From the NCBI GenBank assembly GCA_003116875.1, contig BCKT01000014.1, forward strand, positions 70,149 through 134,148: DNA of 64,000 nt, written 5' to 3'. Source of the stretch: Takashimella koratensis (taxonomy: Eukaryota; Basidiomycota; Tremellomycetes; Trichosporonales; Tetragoniomycetaceae). This document shows positions 1-11,633 of the stretch, piece by piece; position 1 is the stretch's first letter, and the number at the start of each line of letters is the position of its first letter. The notes beneath the pieces are model-generated. The model did no database searches. It was not told the origin of the DNA and was given only the letters and a program-made list of their open reading frames with translations. The translations under genes were made by a program, and so were the position numbers.

Positions 1-574
1 GGGGGGGGGGGAAGTGATGAGGGTAAGGGAGAGGTTAGAGAGTCGGAGATGGGTTGAGGGGAAAGGCGACAAGGAGGTGTGTTGATGTTGATTAGAATGA
101 TAGAGGATAAGAGGTGTATAGTAGGTAGAGATCACGAGATGAGATGAGGATATTGACAAGTCAAAGGAAGGCGGGGGTCAAAGGAGGGTCAAAGGAAGGT
201 CAAAGGAAGGTTGAAGGATAGGGTCCAGGTTAATTAACGCGCAATCAGAGTGTGGGGAAGGACCAAAGGAAGGGGAGGGGTCGTGTGTGTGTGTGTGTGT
301 GTGTTGTGTCTTGTGTGTGTGGTGTGAGGTGTGCGTGGGTCTGGGGACAGGGACAGGAACCATCAAAACCCGGACAGGCTTCCCGGTCCCGGCCAAGTGA
401 CATGGACGAGGAAAGTGCCACATCGATCGCTGTGAGTAGATGAGGGCTGTACCATGCCTGTATTGCCGAAACGCCGGCACCAACCACCACCTACCCACCC
501 TCTATTAGACATGTCCACTACCACCACCCTCAACCACCCCTACCCCTAACCCACCCCACCCCTCTACCCACGCC
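1..574. other. Gene-free left edge and 5' region of the first gene
   Basis: The window starts with a run of about a dozen G, which may be a sequence edge rather than biology. Purine-rich, repeat-like DNA follows, with several copies of a GGTCAAAGGA-type motif at about 178-212, and then a GT dinucleotide run at about 286-303 with more GT-rich sequence to 340. From about 490 the sequence becomes C-rich and CACCC-rich and leads into the ATG at 575, as expected for a fungal promoter and 5' UTR. Small open frames here are low-complexity and I do not call them genes. Confidence 0.5.
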
Positions 575-1639
575 ATGGCCCTCAGACAACTTCGGCCCCT
601 CGTCGCCCGTACAGCGGCAGGACCCAGCACAGCTTCGCGCGCGATCAACACTTCGGCGGTTCGAAGGGCTTCCGCGCATGGCGACGAGCACGGACACGAT
701 GATCATGGACACGGATCGAGCGAGGCCAACACGACTGAATGTGAGTGGGGTTGGACAGAGTTTGGGCAAAGTGCGAAGAAGGATAAGAGGCGGTTATGGA
801 GGAAGAGAAGAATAGAGTGTACGGGTTGGGATGGATTCGCACTAGCGAAAGCCGGGAACGGCATGGTGCTTGTGGTTTCATGGATGGGATGCGATGGAGA
901 TGGATAGAGACGTGTATGGGTGAGATGGTTTCGTGTGCTGGTCTTTTCAGTCGGATCATGGGCGAGCTGCGAGCTGTGATATTGCTCAAGTAGAGACGCT
1001 GGATCAAAATGGGTTCTCCTTGGATGGGGAAGAAGCACTCTCGACTCCATCTCTTCATCTTCTTCCCAGTTTGTATCGGTACTAACAAACCTTAGCCTTC
1101 TTCTCCCCATTCTGGGCTACTTCCGTCCTACTCGTCGCCGGCTCGGTCCTTATCTACCCTTACCTCCCTGCCACCTCTAAACTCCCTTCGTCCCCTTCTC
1201 TTAGCCCCAAGGAAGCACACACCGTCACTGACGAGACGGCAACGATCACTCGCTTGATCAAGAAGTACACCCCGAAAGCCCAAGTCTGGACAGAGAGGAA
1301 CGATAAACACCTTGAATTGACGAAAGAGAACGCAGAGACTAGATTGTTGTTCCAAGAGGCAGAGAGGCCTAGGGTTTGGAGGATGAGGTATCCGTCGTGA
1401 GTACATGTCGTAGCCGGGATGCCGGAAGGCAGACCGACAAGGCTGAGGGGTGGGGAAGTAGACAGTGGAGACCAACGGGATGGGGAGGTGTCGGAGTAGA
1501 GTGAAGAAACAGTTGGAAAGATGACAAGTTGAGAACAGGCCAACTGACGCACCCCAGGTCATTTGAACAGGCGTCCCCGCACTCTATCCCCGTCGGGTCT
1601 CAGGCGGACCTCTCGGACCTCAAGGTCAAGCCGGAGTAG
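575..1639 (+). CDS. NUXM-like (17.8 kDa) accessory subunit of mitochondrial complex I
   Basis: Predicted small subunit of the membrane arm of NADH:ubiquinone oxidoreductase in the mitochondrial inner membrane. Exons 575-740, 1096-1396 and 1558-1639 close in frame to 182 aa. The first 30 residues are Arg/Ser/Ala-rich without acidic residues, as in a mitochondrial presequence, followed by a His-rich stretch (HGDEHGHDDHGHG), one hydrophobic segment (FFSPFWATSVLLVAGSVLIY) and a charged C-terminus containing WTERNDKHLELTKENAETRLL and ASPHSIPVGSQADLSDLK. As I recall the family, fungal 17.8 kDa/NUXM subunits share the His-rich start, single membrane span, a W..RN segment and a conserved SP..VP.G..ADLS ending. 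The first intron (741-1095) is long for this genome and holds a spurious open frame. Family assignment is from remembered motifs, so moderate certainty; that it is a mitochondrial single-span protein is more secure. Confidence 0.7.
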
Positions 1640-2331
1640 GCGAGTCCGCAGGGCGAGCTTGGCAGCGTGGGAGCTTGGCGAGCGGAGTAGGCGGCCCAAG
1701 CTCAGCTAGAGCGGAGCCAGTCGCGTCGGAGTGGACGGGTAGACAGAGCAGATGAGCAAGTAGGGATGAATCTGAGCTCTGAGCTTCGGGGTCAAACTAG
1801 AACCCTAGCATTGTAGAATGAATGCGACCTTATACTGGTTTGAGCAGAAAACGAGTACGGGTGTGGTCTACGCGTCAAGTTATAGTCAGCCAGCTCAACA
1901 GTACCAGCCGAGTGAACTTTGGAGAGCGACTATCACTCTCTTCTCCTTCCTATGGTGAACGAGTGCACGAGTGCACGGTTACACATCTGGCAAAGTTGAG
2001 TCGCCGGCAAAACCTGTTCGAGCCCAAGCACAGGGCTCTTCCCTCGAGACCAGCGCATACTTGACTGGCTTGTGAGCTTGTGAAGCTCGCCTCGAGCATG
2101 CGGGATAGGGTATGTGCTTGTGTGAAGCGCGGGAACGATCCCGGCTGTACTGTACTATAGGTAGTAGGTAGTATGGCTGGGTAAAATCCCATTGTTGTGA
2201 TTCGGTTCCTGGTTGTCCCGGTCCAACGCGACGCGCACCACCCACACGTTTATCCCCCCTCCCTCCTCCCTCTTCCTCACTCTCAACCATCACCCTCTGA
2301 CCACACCTCAAGTCATAACACGACCTACACA
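1640..2331. other. Intergenic region before the phosphomannose isomerase gene
   Basis: This holds the 3' flank of the complex I subunit gene and the promoter of the next gene. The last 100 bases before the ATG at 2332 are pyrimidine-rich (CCTCCCTCCTCCCTCTTCC and similar), typical for a fungal promoter/5' UTR. The short open frames at 1822-2332 on both strands lack splice support or recognisable protein content. I see no repeat or RNA gene. Confidence 0.5.
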
Positions 2332-4243
2332 ATGACCACTACCTCGCCACCAGTGTTCAAGCTCATCCCCGGTATCCAAGGGTACGATTGGGGTAAAAAA
2401 GGGTCAGCTTCACTCGCTGCGCAGTTGGCGAGTGAGAGCGTACCCGATTTCGAAGTGGATGAAGGGAAGACTTATGCCGAGGTGAGTGACCCGAGCTCGA
2501 GCGCAGCGAGAGCGAGGACAAGGTACCTAGACAATGGGTGCAGATTTGAGCGCTGACTCCTCCTTCTCCTCCTCCTCCTCTGTCTTGATCTGACTCGGTC
2601 GCTCCCTACCTGTCCTCCGCTACCTCTATTCAACCTCGCGTCTTTGCCTCACTCACGGCCTACTCGCTCCGCCGTCATGACTTCCTACCCCCTCGCGATT
2701 CGTTTCGGTGCTACTCCGCTTCTAGTTGTGGATGGGCACTCACCCGACTCTCCCTTCCCGCGTCTCGGCAAGCACCACCCTCCAAACCCACCTCGCCTCG
2801 CACCCTTCTTTCCTCGGCTCTGATGGATCCATCACGACCCGCTTCCCAGACTCCAAGAACGGGTCTCTGCCGTTCTTGTTCAAGGTCTTGTCGATCGGGA
2901 CAGCGCTAAGCATCCAGGCTCACCCGGATAAGGATTTGGCCAGGAAGTTGTTCGATGAGAGGCCAGAGGTGTATAAAGGTGAGAAAGCGAGCACGTCAGC
3001 GCGAGTCAATCTGGCTCACTGCGAGTTGAGAGACGATGATCACAATGATAAAGCGCTAGCCATCACAAATCTCCATGACAACTTCATCACCTTGCATCCC
3101 CCCATCACCCATCTATGCAGGCCCTTGCAAGCACTCGCTGACGCTCGTTGTGCAGACCCCAACCACAAACCCGAGATGGCGATCGCTCTCACTCCCTTCC
3201 TCGCCTTCCTCAATTTCCTCCCTCTCCCTGCTCTCCTCACTCACCTCCTTACTGTCCCCGAACTCGCCCCTCTCGTCCCATCCTCCCTCATCTCTCCTCT
3301 CTCCGTCTCGCTCGGCCTCCCCTCCTCTCCCTCCGAAGCCAAGGCCGCGCTCGGGTCCCTCCCGCCTGCGTCCGACCCGACCCCCGAGCAGAAAACCGCA
3401 CTCCAGGCCGCGTTCAAGGCACTCATGACTGCTCCCCAGGACGCAGTGGAGACAGCAATCAAGAGCGTGGTTGGAAGGTACAAGAGCGGAAAAGTCGAGA
3501 AGAACGAAAAGGACTTGGTGGACCTCACGATCATGTTGGATGAGCAGTACCCTAATGACGTAGGGACACTTTGTGTCTTCTTCCTCAATGTCGTCGAGTT
3601 GAACAGGGGTCAGGCAGCGTTCCTCGGCGCCAACATGCCCCACGCGTACATCAAGGGAGGTAAGTGACGAACTTGGTGTGACTGAGGTGACTCTGCTGAC
3701 GACTGTTTTTCTTTCTCTACGACCTGTCCTCTTCGCCTTCCTCCACCCTGCTCTACATCTGTCCCCCCCTCTTATACATGGTCCCACCTCTACCCCACCG
3801 CAGACATCATCGAGTGCATGGCGACCTCGGACAACGTCGTTCGCGCCGGTCTCACTCCCAAGCTCCGTGACGTCGACACTCTCGTCTCGATGCTTACCTA
3901 CGCTGCTGGACCGGCCTCGGCCCAAGTTCTCCAGCCTGTGGCATTCAACAATGGTCGTGACGAATATTCGTTGTTGTACGACCCACCAATCGACGAGTTC
4001 TCCGTCATCGGTGTCTCTTTGCCCAAGGGGAGCGTGACCTCTCATCGCGCAGTCAACGGACCGAGCTTGATGGTGGTGACAGCAGGAGAAGCCGGAGTAT
4101 CATGGGGTGAAGGAGAATTGGTGAAAGGTGGTGGAGAGATTGTACTGGTAAAGGGAGACGTCGTGTTCATGGCTGCTGATGTCGAGTACAAGTTTGAATC
4201 AAAGGGAGAGTTTGAAGCTTACCGCGCTTTCGTCGAGGCCTAG
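2332..4243 (+). CDS. PMI40/MAN1: Mannose-6-phosphate isomerase (type I, zinc-dependent)
   Basis: Interconverts fructose-6-phosphate and mannose-6-phosphate in the cytosol, feeding GDP-mannose for protein glycosylation, cell wall and (in capsulate relatives) capsule synthesis. Exons 2332-2481, 2726-2978, 3156-3659 and 3804-4243 close exactly to 448 aa, the usual length for the family. Diagnostic segments are IPGIQGYDWGKKG near the N-terminus, LWMGTHP at about 51, the zinc-site motif IQAHPDKDLA at about 113-122, and YPNDVGTLCVFFLNVVEL followed by FLGANMPHAYIKG, whose His and Glu neighbours complete the metal site. DIIECMATSDNVVRAGLTPK follows after the last intron. All introns are short with GTGAG/GTAAG donors. 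Symbols follow the S. cerevisiae (PMI40) and Cryptococcus (MAN1) orthologues. No sign of damage. Confidence 0.96.
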
Positions 4244-5507
4244 GCGAGGGGTCGGAGGTGGAGGTGGAGGTGAGACAGAAGTTGAAGCCAGGACTGAAGA
4301 ACGGAAGAACGGAAGAGGAGACCGACGAAGATGGAGGCGTGGCAAGTGGCCAGGGACAAGTGGCAAATAGCAACCAAGGAGGATACTATTCGATACATCG
4401 TTTTGATGGATTGTGGGATCAAGAGGACCATTCAAGATGATGGATGACGGTCTCAGATGCGGAGGGTTGACTTCGAATGGGATGGGGTTGACGGAGTTGA
4501 TGAGTACATAGCTGCTGTAGATGGTCATGAGATGTGAATGGGTTCTGCTCGTTCACGGCAATTGACGGGTGAGGGTGAGCTGGGTGTGGGTGTGGGTGTG
4601 AGCGGAGAGGGCAAGGGGAGAGGAAGAGAGGGCAGGGCTGAGGGAGAGCAAGGGAGAGGGGACGAGGATTGTAATGGTAAAGATGAGTCCACCTTTTTTT
4701 TTTTATTGCGCCCTGGATCCACCTTCCTTCTTACTACCTTGCTTGGGTCGATCACCACCTTCCTTCCTCTTTCCTCCTTCCTCCTTCCTCTTTTCCCTCG
4801 TTCATCTCTCCTCCTTCTTCCTCTTCCTCTTCCTCTTCCTCTTCCTCTTCCTCTTCCTCTTCCTCTTCCTCTTCCTCTTCCTCTTCCTCTTCCTCACCAT
4901 CACCCTCAACACCCGCACCACCATCCACACCATCTACACCATCTACACCACCACCACCACCACCACCACCAACCCCACAACCAGCGCTACATCCACCACA
5001 CCCTCACCCCCGCCCCCACCCACTCCCACTCCCACTCCAACCCCCATCTCCACACTGAACCGTGTCACCATCCTTCTCAGATCACTCACTAGTCTCTCTG
5101 CCCATTGCTCACTTCACACCACCACTCTACACCGCCCTCAACCCTCCCAGACTCACCACTTTGGCTGATACCCCCACCGCGCCCCACCCTACCTACCTTC
5201 CCTTCTTTCTTCCGACCCCAACGCACCTCAACCAGCCGGTGATATCCCTCATCTGGCTCCCTCATCTCAGACCTCATCTCATCACCTTCTCACTCATCCC
5301 AGTCGCTCACTGCTCACTGCTCATTTTCCATTCACTAGACTGGGCGCCGTCTCCTCACTCACTCGTACCCCTCACCTCAGCTATCAAGTCAAACACACCA
5401 ACTAGCACTTTACCCGCCACTCCAGGCCAGCATCCACGACCTTCCACGTTGTACCAAGCACCAACCACCACCTTACATCTTCCACCACCTGCACACACCC
5501 AAGCAAA
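4244..5507. other. Long intergenic/promoter region with low-complexity tracts
   Basis: About 1.26 kb between the phosphomannose isomerase stop and the ATG of the BAH-PHD gene. It begins with a purine-rich segment (GGAGGTGGAGG, AGGGAGAGG repeats, 4250-4680), then an oligo-T run at about 4693, a strong pyrimidine strand asymmetry from 4730, a perfect CTTCCT hexamer array, a CAC/ACC trinucleotide tract, and C-rich DNA to the start codon. Open frames here encode only simple Leu-Phe, Leu-Pro or Thr/His repeats and are not called. It probably acts as promoter and long 5' leader of the downstream gene. Confidence 0.6.
4806..4990 (+). repeat. CTTCCT hexanucleotide array followed by ACC/CAC tract
   Basis: From about 4813 to 4893 the sequence is an almost perfect tandem of TCCTCT/CTTCCT, roughly 13-14 copies, all pyrimidine on the + strand. 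It is followed at 4897-4975 by a CACCAC/ACCATC-rich tract. A homopurine-homopyrimidine mirror repeat of this kind can adopt triplex (H-DNA) structure and commonly varies in length between strains. It lies about 600 bases upstream of the BAH-PHD start codon. Confidence 0.9.
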
Positions 5508-7470
5508 ATGGCAAAGTCGGTCAAGAAGGTCACGGGCGGGCCAGCAATCGTTACCCCCTCTGCACCCAAGCGCAAGGCCGAGAAAAAGCCCAGAAAGAAC
5601 CCGACAAACACAGACCCTTTCGCGCCGGAGGACAAGTGAGTACACTTCTCCTCCCTTCTATCGTCTCCCCTCCTGCCACTCTTTGAAACAATCAATCCCA
5701 CTCTGCTAGAGGCAACCCAAGCCAAAAGTCGGGCTTACTCACTTGCAGGACGATTGAGGAGGTCAAGAGTCTTTACAAAAAGTACTCGTAAGTCCACCGC
5801 TTCCCTATCGACGATCCAGCTGAATGGCATGCCGACTAACACCTTGTGCTTGATCACCACAGGTCTTGCTTCTGTGAGTGGCAAGCAATCAGGTATCCCG
5901 CAATGACCTAACCCTCCCAGTGCCAAAGTTTCAAATGACGTTCCACCTGGGGGACTAGTGAGTGAGCTACCGAATATACAGGGATGGACCGCAAGTTAAA
6001 TGGTCCAGCGCCTTCTTCCGTCCGCCCAACAAGTGCAGCACTACCGTCCACACCAATGAATTCATGGGGAACTATCGCAAGCTCTCGTCGGGAGGAGAGA
6101 ACTATTGGGTTGGTAAGATCATGGATATCTATGCGGTCAATGAGAAGGACGTCTACCTGTGAGTTTCACGGCCCCAGTTCTGTAATTGGTAATTGGTTTA
6201 ATTCCTGTGCTCACAGTCTCCCACAGCCATGTCAACTGGGTCTTCATCTCAACAGCAGAACTTCAAGTCGCAAAGTGCTTCAATGCGTGAGTGGGGTTTT
6301 TGGCAATTTTCCTAGCCTTTCTAGTGCTAGCTAACAAACTGACTGGTTCTCAGACCAAAAGTCTTGCACGGAAACGAGGTCATCCTGTCCAAGTTGTCTG
6401 ACGTGGTACCCGTCCAATCACTGGAAGGTGAGCTTTGGATTCATTGGAAAAAGCAGCTTACGCTGACACCTGCTGGATTTTGATGCCACAGATGCCGCCA
6501 ACGTTTTCGAGTACAACGAGACCCTCCCGATCCACACTCATATCCCCGCAGAGGACATGTTCTACCGGATGATCCTCAATGACAACCTGGTGACTCCTGC
6601 TGCTGCAACGCCAAGGAACGGGAAGAGAAGAGGGAATGCATGGTCGGTTACTTCCAAGAAGGGAAGCAAGCAGCAGTGGCGAAAGCTCATGGTGAGTCCC
6701 CTTTCTTCCCGTCTCTAATGGAAACTGACATAAATATCCTTCGCCCTCCACTCAGCCTATTGCCAAGACGAGCTGCTGTTTTTGCAATGGTGACTACACA
6801 CCATTCGATCACGAACAAGTGGGAATGGTCTTCTGTACCCATGGTGAGTTCCGGGCAAGAGGAGTTGTTTGAATGGGCTAAAATGTCTTCTTTTTGCTTA
6901 GGTTGCGGGACTTGGAGTCATCTTCATTGCTGTGTGCAACGTGGCATCAACGACACCGATCTGCATGTCATCCAAACGTCCGGAGTGACGCATGTCACCA
7001 ACGAGATCCTTGAAAACCTCATCTGCGACGTCATTGTTCCGGCATCGGCATCCGACCCGCCCCCAAGCTCGCAGATGTTCCAGCCCTCACAAGCGTCTCA
7101 AGGATCGATCCGCTCCTACTCGCACGCCGACCATCACCTCTCGGGCGGGCTCTCGACGCAAGAGTTCAACCGACTCATGCACGCGGCTCAATCCCCAGTC
7201 ATCCGTGGAACCTCCGAATCCGGGCTTGTTGGCACCGGTGCCCGCGTCCTTGTGGCCAGGAAGATTGTCTACCTCACCGATACCGACGTCGAAAGGAGGA
7301 CAGAAGGGGAGACCAAGGCGGCAATGAAGGAAGTGCAGAAATTGCTGAAGTGGTGGAGTAAGCAAGAGGTAGAAATTTGGGGAGGTCAGGATATGCTCCT
7401 GGGTGAAGAAGATGAGTTGGAAGGAAGGAAAGAAGTCTACGAGTGTCCAAGGTGTCACAATCCTCTTTGA
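5508..7470 (+). CDS. BAH domain plus PHD-type zinc finger chromatin protein (EPR-1-like candidate H3K27me3 reader)
   Basis: Ten small exons (5508-5635, 5749-5787, 5863-5873, 5921-5957, 6009-6158, 6227-6286, 6354-6427, 6492-6691, 6756-6843, 6902-7470) close in frame to 451 aa. The N-terminus is Lys-rich (likely nuclear). A BAH domain spans about residues 60-190: FHLGDYAFFRPP, ENYWVGKIMDIYAVNEKDVYLHVNWVF, APKVLHGNEVILSKLSDVVPV and FEYNETLPIHTHIPAEDMFYR. A PHD-like finger follows at about 234-275 (CCFCNGDY then FCTHGCGTWSHLHCC, fitting C4-H-C3), then a Ser/Pro-rich linker and a closing CPRCH pair. BAH-PHD order is that of the fungal Polycomb reader EPR-1, in which the BAH domain binds H3K27me3. 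This functional match is inference from domain order. The third exon is only 11 nt. A tandem GTGAGTGAG at 5958 looks like a frameshift but is the donor of a 51-nt intron. Confidence 0.82.
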
Positions 7471-8242
7471 TCGAGTTCGCCTCCGCCTGCTTCGATCTGT
7501 CAATGACTTGTTTCGTTTCGATCGCCATTCTGGTGTTCATTCATTTGTTTTTTCACGTTTCTCGGTCCTCCTGTTTCGTAGACCGATTCATCAACTACTA
7601 GCCGTGAAGTCCTGATCCATCGTAATACCTCTCTCTCTCTCTGTGTTGTGTGTGTGTTCTCTTATCCCCCTTGCGCCATCTATTGTGTTCCACCTCAAGC
7701 TCCAAAGCCGGTCCCATACCCAGTCTCCATCCCCCTCGCGTTTTAATGTTCCACACTCCAGTCTGAACCACCTCGTGATTCCTCTCAGTATCCAGGTCGG
7801 CCCAGACGTCACTCGACTTGACCTGACCCCTCCTTAGTATCCCTATTCATCCCCATCAACGCCTCGTGATCCGTTTGTGCTACATGTAACTTTTCATCCC
7901 ATGTACTTACCGTACCTGTCATTCCATCACTGCGATTTACGATCCTCTGAATCCATGGACTAAGAAGTAAAAACGTTCTGTTCATTTTCTTTCTCTTCCA
8001 AACAACGGATATTAAAGTAGCTACACGAATACAACGATCAGGGAACAAAACACCGTCCATACAACGAAACGTACGGATTCCACCTCTTCTCAGCACATAC
8101 ACCATACCTTCCTCCATATCGGACGTTCCCTCGATACTTCCCTTCCGCCTTGAACTCTCGTCCCTGTCCACGTTCGCTCCACACACTCACATCTCCAACT
8201 CTGCTCTCAGTCCTCACCAGCACATCTCCCCTGCCCATATCT
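7471..8242. other. Convergent 3' intergenic region
   Basis: Both flanking genes end here (BAH-PHD on +, amino-acid transporter on -). The region is AT- and T-rich relative to the genes and contains a CT/TG dinucleotide patch at about 7631-7652. I see no coding exon with plausible splice signals; it probably holds two 3' UTRs and termination signals. Confidence 0.5.
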
Positions 8243-11200
8243 CTACGGCTCAAGCTCCCCATGTCCTGTTCCGGGAATAAAGGCCCACACCGTCCCTGCT
8301 ACCATCATCACCACACCTGCGATAAGCAACAACACGTGTCCTGCTTTCCCAAACGCCCGGGCGGTCTTGCTTCTCGCTCCAACCTTGCGACGGCCTTGTC
8401 CGATCCCATCCAGCCGAAGGTGAAACGCGAGCTATACCTGGTTAGTAGCTTACACAACTAGGAATAACCATCTTTGACTTTCAACCCCTGCCTCTAACTC
8501 ACCGGTAAGATGACACAAATTAGCATTGCCGAGAAACTGCCGAGAAACGCCATGACCCTTCCGAAACCGGGTAACCCTACTGCCGTCCCCACGCAACAGG
8601 CAGTGACGACAGCGCGTACGATGATACGTGATACGCCCTTTGCACCTTCAACAGGTGCAGTTGCCGCCATCCCAGACTGTAGCGGGGATACGGTACCTCC
8701 TGGTGTGGGTGATTTTGGAGGCGAACCAGGGACGCGAGTATTAGCTGTCGAAGTAGCGGGACTAGAAACACGCCGGGAGTGAGGAGTGTGTAAAGGGCTA
8801 AGACCAGGAGGCGGGTGGTAGTCTGATGCTCCGGCAAAGGAGAGCGCACAGATCGAAGCGCGAGAGACTCGGGCAATCGACGATTCGGCAGCTTCAGCAG
8901 GGGATGGGTCGAGTTCAGGGTGCAAGATCAAGGTACTGGGCGTGATTCCAAAGATCGTCTCGAGTGTGATATTTAGCTGTGCAGGGATCAGCTGTCGGTG
9001 CAAAGAGAGAGCTGTACTGCTGACGGTGGAGGAGAGAGAAATTAAACGCCTCAGTGGACGGGTCACACGTACCGGTCGGGAACAGAGACCAAACTTGGTC
9101 AGGGGGCCCATGACGATCATCCACAGAGCGAAGAGGTTAAGTCCCCGCGGGTACCCGTATTTCGGCTGCATCAGATCGCGTGTGATCTGGGATTGAAACA
9201 TATCAGCAAAAGTTGTGTTCACTTTCTCAATACTGAACGTACCTCGTCAGAAACGGTGTTGCCGATCATGAGGTAGCCCGCAGCACCTGAGACGAACGAC
9301 ACGCTCGCAGCGAGAAACTGAGACGTGAACTCTTGTCAGCGTCGATTCCAACAATGCCCACCCGCGTTACGCTCCCTTGTTACGCTCGTACCACCACTCA
9401 CAAAGGCCCAGCTGATGACTCGATCAAAGTTGGCAGGGTTGCGCATATCCCTCGCGAGACTCGGAACTACCGCGTGTCCTCCTAATCCTGCAAGGATGAG
9501 CCCCACGCCTCCTAGCCAATTGGCATTGGTCAGTTCCGGCCCAAGGTTGGTCGGCATAGGTTCTCGCAAGGATCCAGGGGAACTCGATTTCCAGAGTCCG
9601 TCGGCGACGACAATCCCGATGAGCAGAAGAGTGGAGAGGGTAGATAACAGGCTCGGGATGGAGAGGAGACGTAAGGGCATCAGGGTGGTAGGTAGGATTC
9701 TGAGATAATTTAGCTTGGGTTAGGAAGTAATCTGCGGAACTCACAAGAAGTAGCCCATGAGCTTGAAGGTGTTGGAAGACACAGAAGGGAAAATGGCGTT
9801 GAGCGAGTCTCCGAACAAAACGATGAGGGCAACACTGGAGGAGTCAGCGTGCGCTACTGGGACGTACTATTGAAATACCGATAGCAGACCAGTCAAAACG
9901 ACTCACCCTAAAGCAAACAACTCGAGGCAGAACCTGTGTCTGAGTCAGCCCTGCTCCCATATCGTCCTACGACATGACCAGCACAGCATATGTACTCACA
10001 AGCACTCAACAAGCGAGCCACCCCAGCGTCCGAACGCGCGACGACCAATATCCGTGTACCCCTGCATATTGGGGTCTGCAAAGATAAGGCGCGCAAGGAG
10101 CTTTGCACTATACCCAAGAATACAAACCAATCTCGTATCAGCTTTTTTCATCGGTCACTGATCTATCACACCTCGACTCACGTATGACAAGTGATCCAGG
10201 CAAAACCGAGGAGCAAACCTGTACCCCCTATCCATCCGGCATATGAGAACGCAAGTGGCATGGACAACAGTCCGATCCCGACTAACAGCGCGACCGCGTT
10301 GAACCCCTGCGACGTGGGAAGAGCTCGGTCAGTTCAAGTGAAAACAAAGGTGAGCTCAATCACACGTACGGTTTGAAAATCAGTACTCTCGCCGAGCGAC
10401 TGCATGCTCTTCCGCCTCCTGATCGTCGCCTGAGACCGGCGTCGACCAGCTGCATCGAGTGACGCCGCTGAAGGCTGCGGCGAGAGGCGTCCTGGTTCCC
10501 AAGCTGGTTTAGTGCCCGCAAGCAGGGGGGTAGATTCGGTTGCGGGAGGTCCCTTCTTGTCTGCCCGTTCCTCCTCTACACGAGATAAGAGCGCACGCTG
10601 CCCTGGGTGAGTAGGGGACGGGCGCCCTTCAGAACCAGTGTCGGGCAGCCGAGGGTGTTGACCCCCTCGAGGCGTTTGTGAACCTGTCGAGCTCGTGCCC
10701 ACTGACGACGAGAGGTTCAACGCGTTGCTCTTGGGGCTGAAGAAGGAGATGAGACCGGCGCCGGCGGGTCCCGCTGCGGTGTTGAGGCGAAGCGACGCGG
10801 GCGCGCTAGGGCCACCACTGGTATCGGTGACAGCCGGAGGGAGAGGGAGGACGGTTTGAGGACCTGATTTGGAGTCTGCGGCTGGTGCAGAGAAAGGTCG
10901 AGCAAGGGGGAGAGGTCGAGGTTGGTCGATTGGACCTGTATCTTCGTCTGAAGCGCGGCGAGATACAGGGTCGACAGGGAAGAGCACTGGAGAGTCGGAC
11001 GAAGGGATCGGCTCGCTATGAGGTCGACCAGTCGGTGATGCCTCGTCGTGGCTCGTCTCTCCCCCTTCCCCTTCGCCATCACCATCACCCTCACCCTCGC
11101 CGTCACCCTCTGTGTCTGTGGTAGTCATACCGGACTCTGGATCGTACCGGTTCCGTCGCCGCCGAGACGGCTCGGCATCAGCGTCGTCGGTCGTGTTGTA

Positions 11201-11633
11201 CCGCGAAGACCAAGAGGAAAAAGAGTGTCCGTCCACGAAAGAAGGAGCGGATGGGAGACCGCCAAAGAATCGCTGCTGAGAACGGGAGTCTGGAATTTGA
11301 ATCAGCATATAGCCAGTTTGGTGCTGGGACGGAAGATAGATATAGGTTGAGGAGGAGAGTATATACTGCTGCTTTCACGCGAGGTCTTGGATATGGAGCT
11401 GGGGATGGTGTGGAGGAAAGAAGAGGGAGAGAGACACCCCACGTACAGCTAAAGACAAGCTCGAGACTGCTTCGCATGACACCGCCGCCATCGCCAGGCG
11501 GTCGGGGCGGGTTGTCCCCCCTTCGTCGGTTGAGGGGTTGCGGCGCATGTCCAGGTTGGCCCTGCTGCAGCGTCGCAGGTAACGCAGGGATCGGCACGCT
11601 CCGCCGCTTCTGCTGCATGTCCTGCGTGGACAT
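8243..11633 (-). CDS. AVT1: Vacuolar neutral amino-acid transporter, AVT1-like (SLC32/AAAP family)
   Basis: Proton-coupled amino-acid permease expected in the vacuolar membrane. Minus-strand exons, 5' to 3': 11633-11447, 11289-10370, 10306-10182, 10107-10000, 9933-9907, 9834-9745, 9699-9402, 9317-9243, 9186-9073, about 8976-8503 and 8431-8243, closing to about 868 aa. Residues 1-370 are a hydrophilic cytosolic N-terminus with the SYSRSQ motif and an acidic GDGEGEG repeat. Membrane segments begin with GFNAVALLVGIGLLSMPLAF, then SYAGWIGGTGLLLGFAWITC, QGYTDIGRRAFGRWG, CLELFALGVALIVLFGDSL, GGVGLILAGLGGHAVVPS and FVSGAAGYLMIGNTVSDE, and two closing spans. The N-terminal extension and motif order match S. 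cerevisiae Avt1 rather than Avt3/4. The exon-10 acceptor is ambiguous by five codons (8976 or 8991, same frame). Confidence 0.9.

Noticed and set aside
796..993. A small plus-strand open frame near the complex I subunit gene
   Set aside because: It lies inside the first intron of that gene and has no independent support.
3113..4045. A 310-aa minus-strand open frame over the phosphomannose isomerase gene
   Set aside because: It is an antisense shadow of a strongly recognised coding region and of its introns.
4538..5168. Long open frames over the CTTCCT array (repeats of LPLPLP or FLFLFL)
   Set aside because: They are translations of a simple repeat with no splice sites, conserved ends or plausible composition.
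5951..5970. A frameshift or GTGA duplication in the BAH domain
   Set aside because: A 51-nt intron (5958-6008) starting at the same GTGAGT joins GDY to AFFRPP in frame and gives a normal BAH domain.
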